Part shown: positions 8,064-16,263 of the stretch, one piece after another
How positions within the stretch are numbered: the stretch's first letter is position 1
Layout: each line of letters starts with the position of its first letter
From: Candidatus Binatia bacterium
GTDB lineage: Bacteria; Vulcanimicrobiota; Vulcanimicrobiia; Vulcanimicrobiales; Vulcanimicrobiaceae
Assembly: GCA_035544215.1 (NCBI GenBank)
Contig: DATKHY010000001.1
Coordinates: 248,001 to 312,000, forward strand
Length of the DNA: 64,000 nucleotides
Direction: 5' to 3'
Made by a program: the position numbers and the translations under genes
The notes under the pieces: generated by a model
The model's input: the letters and a program-made list of their open reading frames with translations, nothing else
Told to the model about the DNA's origin: nothing
Databases searched by the model: none

Positions 8064-9104
8064 GTGAAGAGCTTGGGTCTTAGCCGCTACGCGCTTAGCA
8101 GCTGCGTCGCTGCGGCAATGCTGGCAGGGTGCGGCGGAGGACAGCCACCGATCGGGGCGTCGAGCGCGATACGACAAAGTGTGGCGCAGCACAGTCTGGC
8201 TGCTCAACGCTCCGCAGGCGCGGCTCAGCTAGGCAGCGACGGCGCGTCGTGGATGCTGCCGGAAGCGAACGGCGAGGATTTGCTCTATGTCTCCAACGGC
8301 CCGGCGTCTAGTCATAACTCGGCGTGGGTCACCGTGTACTCGTACCCTCGCGGAAAGTTGGTCGGTATCCTTCGGGGATTTGCCGCCCCAGCGGGCGAGT
8401 GCGTCGACAGGGGGGGTAACGTATTTATCACAGATACCGACACTGGTAAAATATTCGAGTACGCGCACGGAGGCAAACATCCAATAGCGACACTACCGGC
8501 TCCCGGCCCCGACTCGCTCGGCTGCTCCGTAGACCCCACGACGGGCAACCTTGCCGTGTCTAGCCTCGGCTTCGGTAACAATGGTGCGGTGGGCATTTAT
8601 AAGGGAGCCAAAGGCAGCCCCAAGCTTTACAAAAACCGCGCGTTCCAGATGTATTACTTTTGCGGCTACGATAACAGCGGCAATCTCTTCGTGGACGGTC
8701 AGAACTATGCTTCGAGCGCCTTCGAGTTCGCAGAGCTTGCGCAGGGCGACACGAAGCTCAAGAGCGTTACGCTAAATCAGAGCATTGGGTTCCCGGGCGG
8801 CGTGCAGTGGGATGGAAAGTACGTAACGGTAGGCGACCAGAATACCTCCATCGTGTACCAGTTCTCCATTAGCGGGGATGTGGGAACCGAAGCTGGTTCG
8901 ACGACCCTTGGCGGTAGCGATGTGGGGGCGGTATTACAATACTTCATTGTTGGGAGCCGACTAATCGCCCCAAACGCATGCAGCGGAAAATGCGTTGGCA
9001 ACGTTCTTTACTTCCCATATCCATCCGGCGGCGATGCGACGAAAACGATTACGAAAGACGTGCACTATCCTCGGGGACTCGTGGTTAGTAAAGCCAACGA
9101 TTAG
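8064..9104 (+). CDS. Secreted propeller-like lipoprotein, tandem copy 2
   Basis: A 346-aa protein. I choose GTG 8064 because it aligns with the start of the upstream paralogue (VKSLGLSRYALSSCVAAAM against MKGLSLGRYTLSSCVAAAM) and has GAGG upstream. Lipobox MLAGC, then GGGQPP. Blades include DLLYVSNGPA, GNVFITDTDT, TGNLAVSSLG and GNLFVDGQNY. Only 38 bp separate it from copy 1, so the pair may be co-transcribed. It arose by tandem duplication. Confidence 0.75.
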   Translation: MKSLGLSRYALSSCVAAAMLAGCGGGQPPIGASSAIRQSVAQHSLAAQRSAGAAQLGSDGASWMLPEANGEDLLYVSNGPASSHNSAWVTVYSYPRGKLVGILRGFAAPAGECVDRGGNVFITDTDTGKIFEYAHGGKHPIATLPAPGPDSLGCSVDPTTGNLAVSSLGFGNNGAVGIYKGAKGSPKLYKNRAFQMYYFCGYDNSGNLFVDGQNYASSAFEFAELAQGDTKLKSVTLNQSIGFPGGVQWDGKYVTVGDQNTSIVYQFSISGDVGTEAGSTTLGGSDVGAVLQYFIVGSRLIAPNACSGKCVGNVLYFPYPSGGDATKTITKDVHYPRGLVVSKAND

Positions 9105-9111
9105 CCTCACC

Positions 9112-9214
9112 ACCGCATCGCCTGCGCTGCACGGCACGGCTTTGCGTGCATCGCAGCGCGCGGCGTAGCGGCGCCGATCGCGTAGCGGGCTGAGCGGCTC
9201 AGATCGCGTAGCGG
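9112..9214. repeat. GC-rich intergenic repeats
   Basis: The 13-mer GATCGCGTAGCGG occurs at 9176-9188 and 9202-9214. A motif close to CCGCATCGCNNCGCNGCAC occurs at 9112 and again after the next genes, near 9787 and 10400. The copy near 9787 continues into a sequence that would encode a lipobox (LAGCGGA-like), so these may be relics of lipoprotein signal-peptide DNA. Confidence 0.45.
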
Positions 9215-9296
9215 CTTGGCCTGCGCGGGGGCTCTGCCACGCTAGGCCGAAACGCTGCTAGGACGCGTGGCGTTCACGGAGCGAGGAGCAAGGTAG

Positions 9297-9770
9297 ATGA
9301 AGCGTATAGACTGGCATGATGATCCGCGAGGTGAGGACGCGGCACTTGTCGCAAGGGTTGTGCAGGCAGTTCCTGAGCTATCCGCTGCATACCGCGAGCA
9401 CCTCGACGACAACTACCAGCAGCTTCTTCCATACATGTTTCTTCCAGACGCGGTGCGAACGCTTCAAGCTCAGATGATGGAAGGCAAACTTAACAAAGAT
9501 GCGTGCGTCCGTCTTGGTCGCGTCATTGAAGACGCGCTCGCGCAAGGTGGATCAGTTCGTAATCTGGCGTTATTGGGCCTCACGGGTGAGATCGCGGAGG
9601 CGTATCTCTCTAGTCGTATGCGTGGCCAGCCTAGCCTCCTAGAGTTTATGCGAGACGCCCTTGGCGGGCATGCGAAAGAGGCGATTCGTCAAGAACTAGA
9701 CACACCTACAAGCAGGTCGATATTAAAGGCTACCGAGCAACGAACCGGAGACGCAAAAATATCGTCATAG
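9297..9770 (+). CDS. Hypothetical cytosolic protein
   Basis: A 157-aa protein with GGAGCAAGGTAG before ATG. It is mostly helical, with no signal peptide or membrane segment. It contains LLPYMFLPDAVRTLQ and a central DALAQGGSVRNLALLGLTGE region. It loosely resembles small DUF7674-type immunity-like proteins, but I cannot confirm the family. It stands between lipoprotein genes and small secreted-protein genes. Confidence 0.55.
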   Translation: MKRIDWHDDPRGEDAALVARVVQAVPELSAAYREHLDDNYQQLLPYMFLPDAVRTLQAQMMEGKLNKDACVRLGRVIEDALAQGGSVRNLALLGLTGEIAEAYLSSRMRGQPSLLEFMRDALGGHAKEAIRQELDTPTSRSILKATEQRTGDAKISS

Positions 9771-9889
9771 GGTTGATCCGCCGCCCCTCACCGCATCGCG
9801 TCGCCGCACAGTGGCGGGTTGCGGCGGAGCGCAGCTTTCCATCTGGTGGAATACGCGTCGATAATGTGATAGCTTCATCACGGACATTC

Positions 9890-10399
9890 ATGGTCCGAAA
9901 TATGGTTTTGATTTCACTTATCGCACTGATGACAATGCAACCATGTGCCGCGCAGCAACCAAGTCAGCCTGCACAGACGCCAGTTGGCCAACCCCCAAGT
10001 GGCCCGATGCTGGACGGTTTTGTGCTGAGTCTAAGAGTCGACTCGACGCCTGCGCGTCTTCACGGGCCCATTTGGGTCGACGCGGAGCTGCGGAATGTTT
10101 CTGGGAAGCCGCAGACTGCATGGTTCGGTGCTCGCTACTTCTACGAATTCAAAATAGAAGGCCCCAATGGTGCTGTCGTCCCGAGAAATCGATATACGAC
10201 ATTCGGAGCCGACCCCTACCAGCATGATTATAGTGTGCAGCCAAACGGGGTCATGAGCGGAAGGTTTCGATTAGACCTTCTCTACTCGTTTAGCTCGCCT
10301 GGCACGTACTCCGTACAAATCACCAGGGCATGGGCCAAAATCGGTAACGCAGCACCACCGTTACAGTCGAATGTAATAACGATTACGATATTGCCTTGA
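9890..10399 (+). CDS. Secreted hypothetical protein
   Basis: A 169-aa protein when started at ATG 9890, which gives a clean signal peptide MVRNMVLISLIALMTMQPC ending in CAAQ. The longer upstream frame has no such signal and includes relic lipobox DNA. The mature part (LSLRVDSTPARLHGPIWVDAEL, ending in the beta strand SNVITITIL) looks like one immunoglobulin-like beta sandwich. Function unknown. Confidence 0.55.
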   Translation: MVRNMVLISLIALMTMQPCAAQQPSQPAQTPVGQPPSGPMLDGFVLSLRVDSTPARLHGPIWVDAELRNVSGKPQTAWFGARYFYEFKIEGPNGAVVPRNRYTTFGADPYQHDYSVQPNGVMSGRFRLDLLYSFSSPGTYSVQITRAWAKIGNAAPPLQSNVITITILP

Positions 10400-10589
10400 C
10401 GCCGCATCGCGCCGCTGCACAGCCCGGCCGCCCCGCGCTTTGCACGGCTTCGCGAATGCGAGGGCGGTTGTTGGCTTTGCAGCTTTGCTCGCATTGCAGC
10501 TGCGAGCGCCTCGCACGCGCGGCGGCCTGGCTCGCAGAAGCTTCGCAGTCGGAAGGTGCGGGGTAGAACATCGATAAAATGGGTGCGCA

Positions 10590-10946
10590 GTGAGACAGCT
10601 CTTCACGCTGCTGGCGATCTTCGCGCCCATGGTTTTGTCCCCAGTACTAGCGCACGCCACTTCGCCAGACACACCCGGATCTTACAACTATTACCAGCTG
10701 CGCGGCAGTAAAGAGGCCGGGGCGGCCAATTTCAACGCTGCGATAGCCGATTGGGGACGTGCTGCGGCGCTGAGCACCGATCCCCAGAAGAGTTGCCGCG
10801 GTGAGTTCCAGCGCGTACAGATTCGCGCTGCGAAAGAGGCGCAAGCGAAGATGGCCACCGAGCACCTAACTAAGACGCAGGCCGCCGCGTGGTTCGAGAA
10901 GCGAAACAGCCAACTTTGGATTTCCAACAAGTGCAATGGGCCCTAG
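10590..10946 (+). CDS. Small secreted helical protein
   Basis: A 118-aa protein starting at GTG 10590 with signal peptide MRQLFTLLAIFAPMVLSPVL followed by AHA. The mature part is helical and has one TPR-like pair (GSYNYYQLRGSKEAGAANFN, AIADWGRAAALS). Two cysteines could pair. No family recognised. Confidence 0.5.
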   Translation: MRQLFTLLAIFAPMVLSPVLAHATSPDTPGSYNYYQLRGSKEAGAANFNAAIADWGRAAALSTDPQKSCRGEFQRVQIRAAKEAQAKMATEHLTKTQAAAWFEKRNSQLWISNKCNGP

Positions 10947-11440
10947 GGCCCTCGGTACCGCCCCCGCCGCGCCGCACTTTGCAGGGCTCCTCGCAAGCAA
11001 GCGGCACCGGAACTGCCAAGGCTCTTCTGTAGTATCCCTCGGCAAATCTCACCGTAGCTATCAGATACTGAGTTGGCAGTTCCCAGACTCAAGGCAAAAC
11101 CGACCGAAACCGATCCCCTGAGGTAGACTAAGCCGATCATCCCTGCTCTAGATGCAGGTGAATCAGTTGCCCAGCGGGCGTTGGAGTGTGCTGGTTACTT
11201 ATCCGCCAATCGGTTCTAACTCCGGCCAGTACCGATCTGCGTCGAGCTCGGCCCTAACAGCCTCTACTGCGGCGGCGTTGTCGAGACCATGTGTAACAAT
11301 CGCGGCGCCTTTTATCGACCGTGCGCTTGGAGCGTTTGAGTACTGACTCGACGTGATCATTTTGGGAACGCTCTGATGGTGACGCCGTCGAGGATCTGAT
11401 CCGGCTGACGTGGGATCACGACTCGGCTCGAATCAATCGC
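10947..11440. other. Spacer with no convincing gene
   Basis: Mostly non-coding by eye. A short frame at 11152-11346 begins MQVNQLPSGRWSVLV, which recalls the N-terminal arm-binding domain of tyrosine integrases, but it loses that character within 25 codons. It may be an integrase remnant at the edge of the conjugative module. Confidence 0.35.
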
Positions 11441-11749
11441 TTGATGGGCTTCTTTATAAAGAAAGACGCGCCCAGATTTTGGCGCGGCCGCGGGTCCGGG
11501 TCACAATCGGCCGCATCGGATGTCGCGCTTGCACTCTGTGTGTACGACCAAGTGAGGATTGGCTCGGCCATTAGACAAGCTGTCGCTCTCCTTTCATTTA
11601 GGAGCAAAGGCTGTGCCGAACGATCTAATCACATTTCGGTAGAGACGATCTTTGCCTCCGGACTTTATGTTATCGATGGATGGATCACGAAGTGGACGCA
11701 GGATCGAACGATCGATTGGTTAGGGTGCGGAGGAAGCTTTTGCGCGTGA
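11441..11749 (+). CDS. Hypothetical protein, possible remnant of a plasmid primase-type gene
   Basis: The open frame extends upstream to 11353 with plausible coding character (DGDAVEDLIRLTWDHDSARI), but the first usable starts are TTG 11441 and ATG 11444. The segment RFWRGRGSGSQSAASDVALA weakly recalls the SxSEADLAL region of phage/plasmid primases. Its 3' end overlaps the convergent XRE gene by 30 bp. It could be a truncated replication gene; the evidence is weak. Confidence 0.35.
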   Translation: MMGFFIKKDAPRFWRGRGSGSQSAASDVALALCVYDQVRIGSAIRQAVALLSFRSKGCAERSNHISVETIFASGLYVIDGWITKWTQDRTIDWLGCGGSFCA

Positions 11750-12133
11750 TTGCAGCTCTTCGACAGCGGCTTCCAGCCGACGAATCCGAGAGCGCAACTC
11801 AACAACCACATCGTGGAGCAAAAGCGCGCTCTCGGCGGTCTCGAGCTGCGCGCGATCGAAGCGCGCATTCTCAGCCCGGCGACGACGATGACGCTCACTC
11901 GGAGGTCCGGCCGTCAAGCGCGTGGTGGGCTCCGGCTCGCCGGCAAGGTACCACGGCGAGATGTTGAGCTCGCGCGCAAGCCGTAGCGCGGCCTCGAGTT
12001 TGAGGCTTTTGATGCGGCCGGCGCGCATTTTACGGGCGGCGTCGCTGGTCACTCCCAAGATAGCGCCGAGTTCGGCGTCCGTTAACCCTTTGATCACTTC
12101 CCTGAAGCGTCTACTGAAGCTTGAAGCTGCCAT
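11720..12133 (-). CDS. XRE-type transcriptional regulator with C-terminal coiled coil
   Basis: A 137-aa protein. Residues 8-58 form a Cro/CI-type helix-turn-helix (LTDAELGAILGVTSDAARKM, then ALRLARELNISPWYLAGE). A basic linker and a coiled coil (residues 90-130, LHDVVVELRSRIRRLEAAVE) for oligomerisation follow. It is transcribed away from the operon starting at 12321. AT-rich DNA between them probably carries its operator, and a very similar element lies upstream of the mobilisation genes at 15.68 kb. Likely the master repressor of the element. Confidence 0.8.
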   Translation of the reverse strand: MAASSFSRRFREVIKGLTDAELGAILGVTSDAARKMRAGRIKSLKLEAALRLARELNISPWYLAGEPEPTTRLTAGPPSERHRRRRAENARFDRAQLETAESALLLHDVVVELRSRIRRLEAAVEELQSRAKASSAP

Positions 12134-12158
12134 CTTTCTCCAACGGTTTCAACCGAGA

Positions 12159-12203
12159 TGCCAATATCTTACTATTGACTTTTGTATCGCCGTATTGTAT
12201 TCC
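12159..12203 (+). promoter_or_regulatory. Promoter and putative XRE operator
   Basis: AT-rich stretch with TTGACT at 12175-12180 and TATTCC after a 17-nt spacer. The block ATATCTTACTATTGACTTTT is nearly repeated at 15671-15690 (ATATTTTTGGATTGACTTTA) before the mobilisation genes, suggesting shared control. Confidence 0.5.
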
Positions 12204-12320
12204 TGTAATCAGAAGTAGGCACGTGATTCCTCGGCGAGTGGGGGCTTCGCACCTCCCCCTACCGCTTCACCCCTCGCGTCGTCACCACGCCTTCGCCTTC
12301 CTTGATGGACTGGGGTTCCT

Positions 12321-12719
12321 ATGGACTTTGACGATGACCGCGATCTTCCAGTAAGCACTGCCGACGGGTACTCTCAGCTCAACGACGCGCAGCTGCGCGC
12401 GGCGATCCGCTTCGCCGAGGGCCACCTTCGATCAGTCGAAGAAGATCACGAGACGTTACGCAGTGCGTACCGCGAAGAGATCACCGCGATGCGCAGGCGT
12501 CTCGTCGATCGGCTACTCGCTCGAATCCTGGCGCGAGCCAGGCCCTTATCGGACCAGCAGCGGAGCGAACTGCGCCGACGTTTCGAGCAGCGAGCAACGC
12601 CGGCAGTCGAAGTCGCGTCGCTGGTTCGTGCGGCCTCCTGCGGACGTACTGCCCGGCTCGATGCGCTCAATGAGATCGAGGCGATGGCGCTTCTCCTGCG
12701 TTTGAAGCCCCGCACATGA
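12321..12719 (+). CDS. Hypothetical helical protein of the conjugative element
   Basis: A 132-aa, highly charged helical protein with heptad-like Arg/Glu stretches around residues 30-95 (FAEGHLRSVEEDHETLRSAY). ATG follows TATGG-rich DNA; no strong ribosome site. It overlaps the next gene by 4 bp (ATGA), so they are co-translated. Function unknown; it is the first gene after the regulated promoter. Confidence 0.6.
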   Translation: MDFDDDRDLPVSTADGYSQLNDAQLRAAIRFAEGHLRSVEEDHETLRSAYREEITAMRRRLVDRLLARILARARPLSDQQRSELRRRFEQRATPAVEVASLVRAASCGRTARLDALNEIEAMALLLRLKPRT

Positions 12720-13159
12720 GCTTTTCTGGACGTTCAGGCCGACAGCGCTCGAGCGTTGACGCGACCGAACTCGACTGGCTGCGCGACCACGGGGTTCGCA
12801 TCGATGAGAAGGGGCGCATCATCGTCAGCCTCCCGACTCCCGATGACGAGCTCGGGTTTCGAAACGAGGAGCAGGAGCCGTCCATTTCTGAGCTGATGCG
12901 CCGGGAGATCGGCCGACGACAGGGCGGCTCGCGCGGGCGCCGTCGCAGCGCGCCCAAAGCCTCGCATCGCACCGTGCCTGGCTGCGCGAAGCGCCCGGCC
13001 CAGCCGCCACGCCTTGGGCGCCCGGCGGTAGGCGACGAGCTGCGCGTCTATGTCCAGACGACCATCGCTCCGCAGACGCGCGAAACGCTGACGAAGCGTG
13101 GCCTAACGCTGGCCAAAGTCCTAGACGATTGCGCTCGTGAGCTAGCGGATGCGTTCTGA
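12716..13159 (+). CDS. Hypothetical DNA-binding-like protein
   Basis: A 147-aa protein. The middle is an Arg/Gly/Ser-rich linker (RRQGGSRGRRRSAPKASHRT). The C terminus GDELRVYVQTTIAPQTRETL followed by TKRGLTLAKVLDDCAREL looks like a ribbon-helix-helix unit, with a basic beta strand then two helices. The same pattern is repeated in the next gene, which suggests duplication. It may bind element DNA as a regulator or partition-type accessory. Confidence 0.55.
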   Translation: MSFSGRSGRQRSSVDATELDWLRDHGVRIDEKGRIIVSLPTPDDELGFRNEEQEPSISELMRREIGRRQGGSRGRRRSAPKASHRTVPGCAKRPAQPPRLGRPAVGDELRVYVQTTIAPQTRETLTKRGLTLAKVLDDCARELADAF

Positions 13160-13367
13160 CGAGCGTTCCGGTGAGACCGTACAGCCGGCTCAGCTCGGTC
13201 GTCCGAAGCTTGGGCAACCGCAGCGCGTACGGATCACCACGACGATCGAACCGTCGAAGCTGGCTCGCCTGCGCGAGCACGCGCTCCGGGCGAAAAAGTC
13301 GCTTGGACAGCTGGTCGACGAGTACGTCCGTTACCACTTCCCGCCTTCGGAAGGACCACCGGATTAG
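13149..13367 (+). CDS. Small ribbon-helix-helix-like protein
   Basis: A 72-aa protein overlapping the previous gene by 11 bp. QRVRITTTIEPSKLARLREH followed by ALRAKKSLGQLVDEYVRYHF fits a ribbon-helix-helix fold. It starts with the linker motif QLGRPKLGQPQRVRI, matching RLGRPAVGDELRV in the previous gene. Probable DNA-binding regulator. Confidence 0.55.
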   Translation: MRSDERSGETVQPAQLGRPKLGQPQRVRITTTIEPSKLARLREHALRAKKSLGQLVDEYVRYHFPPSEGPPD

Positions 13368-13440
13368 CCGGCGCGCGCTCTGAGGGCGCCTTCACGCGGT
13401 TCGATTCGAATCAACTCTTTGAATGCAAAGGAGAAGAACG

Positions 13441-13809
13441 GTGCCGCAGTACAACCGAGTGACCCTCGTCGGCAACGTCGTGCGCGATCCGGAGATCCGC
13501 TATGTTGCAAACGGCGCTGCCATGACCAAGTTCACGATCGCCGTCAACCGCAAGAGCAAGGAAGCGGATTCCGCTGACTATGTCGACGTCGTTGCCTGGG
13601 ATAAGCTCGCCGAAACGAGCAACATGTACCTGAAGAAAGGGGCGCTGGTGCTCATCGAAGGCCGCCTAACGGTCCGCTCCTACGAATCGAAGAGCGGCGA
13701 AAAGCACAAAGTCGCCGAGGTCGTCATGTCGCTGCTGCAGACGCTGGGCCGGAGGACGAGTGAGGGCGCCAACCACGCAGAGCCCGAGTCTGAGGTGACA
13801 TCCGCCTAA
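13441..13809 (+). CDS. ssb: Single-stranded DNA-binding protein
   Basis: A 122-aa protein. I use GTG 13441, seven nt after AAAGGAG, giving the standard start MPQYNRVTLVGNVVRDPEIR. The single OB fold covers residues 1-105 with FTIAVNRKSKE, YVDVVAWDKLAE and GALVLIEGRLTVRSYESKSG. The acidic tail is short and lacks the terminal Pro-Phe of host SSB, as in many plasmid copies. It would coat the transferred strand during conjugation. Confidence 0.9.
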   Translation: MPQYNRVTLVGNVVRDPEIRYVANGAAMTKFTIAVNRKSKEADSADYVDVVAWDKLAETSNMYLKKGALVLIEGRLTVRSYESKSGEKHKVAEVVMSLLQTLGRRTSEGANHAEPESEVTSA

Positions 13810-14096
13810 CGCACTCGAATCGGCCCGGCGCATACGACAAGGCGGCATCTGCGCCGCCGCATGGGGAGCGCTCGTCATCGTGCATCCGGTCATCCGTGGC
13901 GCCTTTCGTGCTTTGGCGCCGGCCGTCTGTGATGTATCCTAGCCGCGCCCGCCGTCGCGCGCAAGGAGCGGCTTTCCGGTCCTCGCTGCGCTGCGGTCCA
14001 CGCCTCTACGCTTCGCTCCGTCCTTGCGCCCTTGCCGGCCGCGGCTGCTTCGGACCCATCAACGGCCAGCGCCTTGAAGCGCGAAAGGAGCACGCG

Positions 14097-14534
14097 ATGA
14101 TGTCCGACCTGTACACGATCAAAGACGAGCGCACCCTCTACTGCCGTGCGGCGATGAAGGCCAACGGCGGTATCTGGAATCCGGTGACGCGCGAGTGGAT
14201 GTTCCAAGACCCAAGCGATCACGCTAACGCCGCGGCTGAACTCTACCGCGTGACGCGCCCGAGCGCCGCGATGCGCGAAGCGCTCCAAGTGATGATCACC
14301 GACGGCACCGCCGCCTTGGCATGGGGCTTCGATCCTGCCGAGCAGTCGGTGTCGGTCGACGATCTCGATCGCAACGAAGCCTCAAAGCTGCTTGCCGCGG
14401 GCTACGCCGTGCGCCGCGTGCTCGGCGTCCACCCGCTCGACGATATAACGCCGAGCGACGACGTCGCCCCAGCTACTGAACCGGATCTCGACACGCGCGA
14501 TCGCTCACGCCGGCGTCGCCATTCCGGCGCGTAG
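14097..14534 (+). CDS. Hypothetical element protein with DUF5710-like N terminus
   Basis: A 145-aa protein from ATG 14097 with GAAAGGAG nine nt upstream. The N terminus LYTIKDERTLYCRAAMKANG, then GIWNPVTREWMF, follows the pattern of small domains that precede DNA-processing enzymes in plasmids. The rest is acidic and ends in an Arg-rich tail (DRSRRRRHSG). The 287 bp before it are GC-rich with no gene. Function unknown. Confidence 0.6.
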   Translation: MMSDLYTIKDERTLYCRAAMKANGGIWNPVTREWMFQDPSDHANAAAELYRVTRPSAAMREALQVMITDGTAALAWGFDPAEQSVSVDDLDRNEASKLLAAGYAVRRVLGVHPLDDITPSDDVAPATEPDLDTRDRSRRRRHSGA

Positions 14535-14559
14535 CAGTCCGTAGGTCCATCGTCCCTCG

Positions 14560-14583
14560 AGAGCCCGCCAAACCGCGGGCTCT
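14560..14583 (+). terminator. Rho-independent-type hairpin
   Basis: Nine-bp stem AGAGCCCGC / GCGGGCTCT with a short loop, followed by TCGCTTT. It closes the transcript ending with the gene at 14097-14534. Confidence 0.6.
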
Positions 14584-14616
14584 TCGCTTTCCAGCGCAGC
14601 CAAGGAGTACGAAACG

Positions 14617-15195
14617 ATGACGACAGCAACATGTTCTACCCAGGTCAAGGGGCTCGACGCCCACGACCGGCTCACGACGCGATCGCTGCGCGACGATGAG
14701 ATCCGGGCTATCGCCGACGCGACCTATCGCAGCGACAACCCGTTGCGTTTCGAGGGCGTACGCCAAGCCGCGCTGCTCTTCGAGCGCGCCGGCTATACGA
14801 TCACGCGCGACCCGCAGGCCAGCGCCCTGGCTGTGCCGCCGCAGCCGATCACGCTGGGCTGCCTAACGGTCGATCCACTGCACCGCAGCGTTCAGCTGGA
14901 TGATCACGACATCGAGCTGAAGACCCGCGAGTTCGACCTCTTGGCGCTGCTAGTGCGCCATCCCGGCCAAGTCTTCACTCGCGCACAGCTGCTCGACCTG
15001 ATTTGGCCGCGTGACTTCGCAGGCGACGATCGCACCGTCGACGTCCATATTTCCCGCCTCCGTCACAAGCTGGGCGGATTACGGTCCTCGGAACTCTCGA
15101 TTATCACGGTCGCCAGCGTCGGCTACAAACTAGCCGCGCCGCGGTCGCTTAAGGGCTGCCAGGGGCCCGCCGCGGCCCACTGGCGCATGGTTTGA
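14617..15195 (+). CDS. OmpR/PhoB-type winged-helix regulator without receiver domain
   Basis: A 192-aa protein. Residues 90-180 are a Trans_reg_C winged helix: LKTREFDLLALLVRHPGQVF, then TRAQLLDLIWP, DRTVDVHISRLRHKLG and VGYKLAAP. The N-terminal 80 residues (DDEIRAIADATYRSDNPLRF) do not look like a phospho-receiver. ATG follows AAGGAG. It is a second regulator inside the element, so control is not by XRE alone. The signal it senses is unknown. Confidence 0.8.
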   Translation: MTTATCSTQVKGLDAHDRLTTRSLRDDEIRAIADATYRSDNPLRFEGVRQAALLFERAGYTITRDPQASALAVPPQPITLGCLTVDPLHRSVQLDDHDIELKTREFDLLALLVRHPGQVFTRAQLLDLIWPRDFAGDDRTVDVHISRLRHKLGGLRSSELSIITVASVGYKLAAPRSLKGCQGPAAAHWRMV

Positions 15196-15236
15196 CATCA
15201 GCTCACACGAAGCGAGTCGTGCTCTTGGCGCCCTGC

Positions 15237-15635
15237 CTACTGCCTCGAGACCGCGAGCGATTGTTGCTGAGGCCCGGTATCGCCGGACGGCATGTCAGAC
15301 GAGCGTACGTGGCTCGCCGGTCGAGAATCAGTCGCAACACTGACTCGTCGCGACGGCGACGATATCGTTTCACTCCGCAGGACGGGCTGCTTTGCCCCTG
15401 CGGCATTCTTGCGGTGGCGCATCAGCGCAGCGCAGAGGGTGCTGCGCTTGATCGGATAGCCGCTGGCACTGATTTGTCTGGCAATCTCGGTATAGGTTGC
15501 GCCGCGCTCTTGGGCGGCGCGGATGTTCCCACTGATGCGCGACACGAGCAGTTCGAGTTCGCGCCGTGACGTTGGCTGGAGCGGCAGTACGTCGAGGTCC
15601 GCCCCGATCTTGGCAATGAGCTCATCGGACAGCAT
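15237..15635 (-). CDS. Small conjugation-associated DNA-binding-like protein
   Basis: A 132-aa protein. Residues 20-75 (RRELELLVSRISGNIRAAQE, then GATYTEIARQISASGYPI) match the N-terminal pattern common in small mobilisation or plasmid accessory proteins: a helical pair with a helix-turn-helix-like YTEIARQI unit. The Ser/Arg-rich tail is disordered. It is divergent from mobC across a 289-bp region that is the best candidate site for oriT. Confidence 0.55.
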   Translation of the reverse strand: MLSDELIAKIGADLDVLPLQPTSRRELELLVSRISGNIRAAQERGATYTEIARQISASGYPIKRSTLCAALMRHRKNAAGAKQPVLRSETISSPSRRVSVATDSRPASHVRSSDMPSGDTGPQQQSLAVSRQ

Positions 15636-15670
15636 GGCTGACTCCTTGCTTTGGCTCGGTTCTGGGTTCT

Positions 15671-15709
15671 ATATTTTTGGATTGACTTTAGTATTGAACT
15701 TGTTATGAT
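15671..15709 (+). promoter_or_regulatory. Sigma-70-type promoter of the mobilisation operon
   Basis: TTGACT at 15682-15687, 16-nt spacer, TATGAT at 15704-15709. The upstream AT block is nearly the same as at 12159-12180, so the XRE protein may bind both. The rest of 15710-15924 has no gene; its structured GC-rich part could include oriT. Confidence 0.6.
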
Positions 15710-15924
15710 GCTAGCATGAGGTCGGACGGGGCGCAACAGGCAAGTATAGGAGCTCGAGTCTTTTTTAAAACGCAAGCCGGTGGCTGTGCGTACAACGCCT
15801 GCGGCGTCGTCCGCGCAGCCAGAGAGAGCGAGGTCGCGTCGCCTTCGGCGCCGCTCAGCTCGCATGCGGACGTGTCGGCGTCGGGGTCGCTTCGCTCAGC
15901 TCGACGCGGCACGAGGAGCGCCCG

Positions 15925-16263
15925 ATGAATGCGCCGGTTTCGCGAGCAAAGCGCAGCGAACGGCTCTACATCCGACTTACGATTGATGAAGCCGAATATG
16001 TCGCTGGCGTTGCTGATGCGCGCGGGTTGAGCGTTTCGGACTACGTTCGAAAAACAGTCCTCCGAGGCAGCGGTCGTCGAGCCGGGGCGATGCGCCGTGT
16101 ATTGCCGACCGATGCGGCCGGAACCATCCGTGAGCTCAGCGCGGTCGCGCGCGATCTGCGGCGGCTCGTTGCCCTTTCCGAGGCAAACAAGACAATCGAT
16201 CACGATCAGCTCAATGCGTGCCTTATAGCGGTGCACGCTGCGCTCGACGGGTTTAGCGTATGA
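15925..16263 (+). CDS. MobC/NikA-like relaxosome accessory protein
   Basis: A 112-aa protein. RSERLYIRLTIDEAEYVAGV followed by ADARGLSVSDYVRKTVL is the ribbon-helix-helix N terminus of plasmid relaxosome proteins that bind oriT and recruit the relaxase. The C-terminal part carries the helical IRELSAVARDLRRL segment typical of MobC. It overlaps the relaxase gene by 4 bp (ATGA). Confidence 0.75.
   Translation: MNAPVSRAKRSERLYIRLTIDEAEYVAGVADARGLSVSDYVRKTVLRGSGRRAGAMRRVLPTDAAGTIRELSAVARDLRRLVALSEANKTIDHDQLNACLIAVHAALDGFSV

Noticed and set aside
11152-11346. Frame starting MQVNQLPSGRWSVLV, like the arm domain of a tyrosine integrase
   Set aside because: The likeness ends within about 25 codons and no catalytic region follows; at most a remnant.
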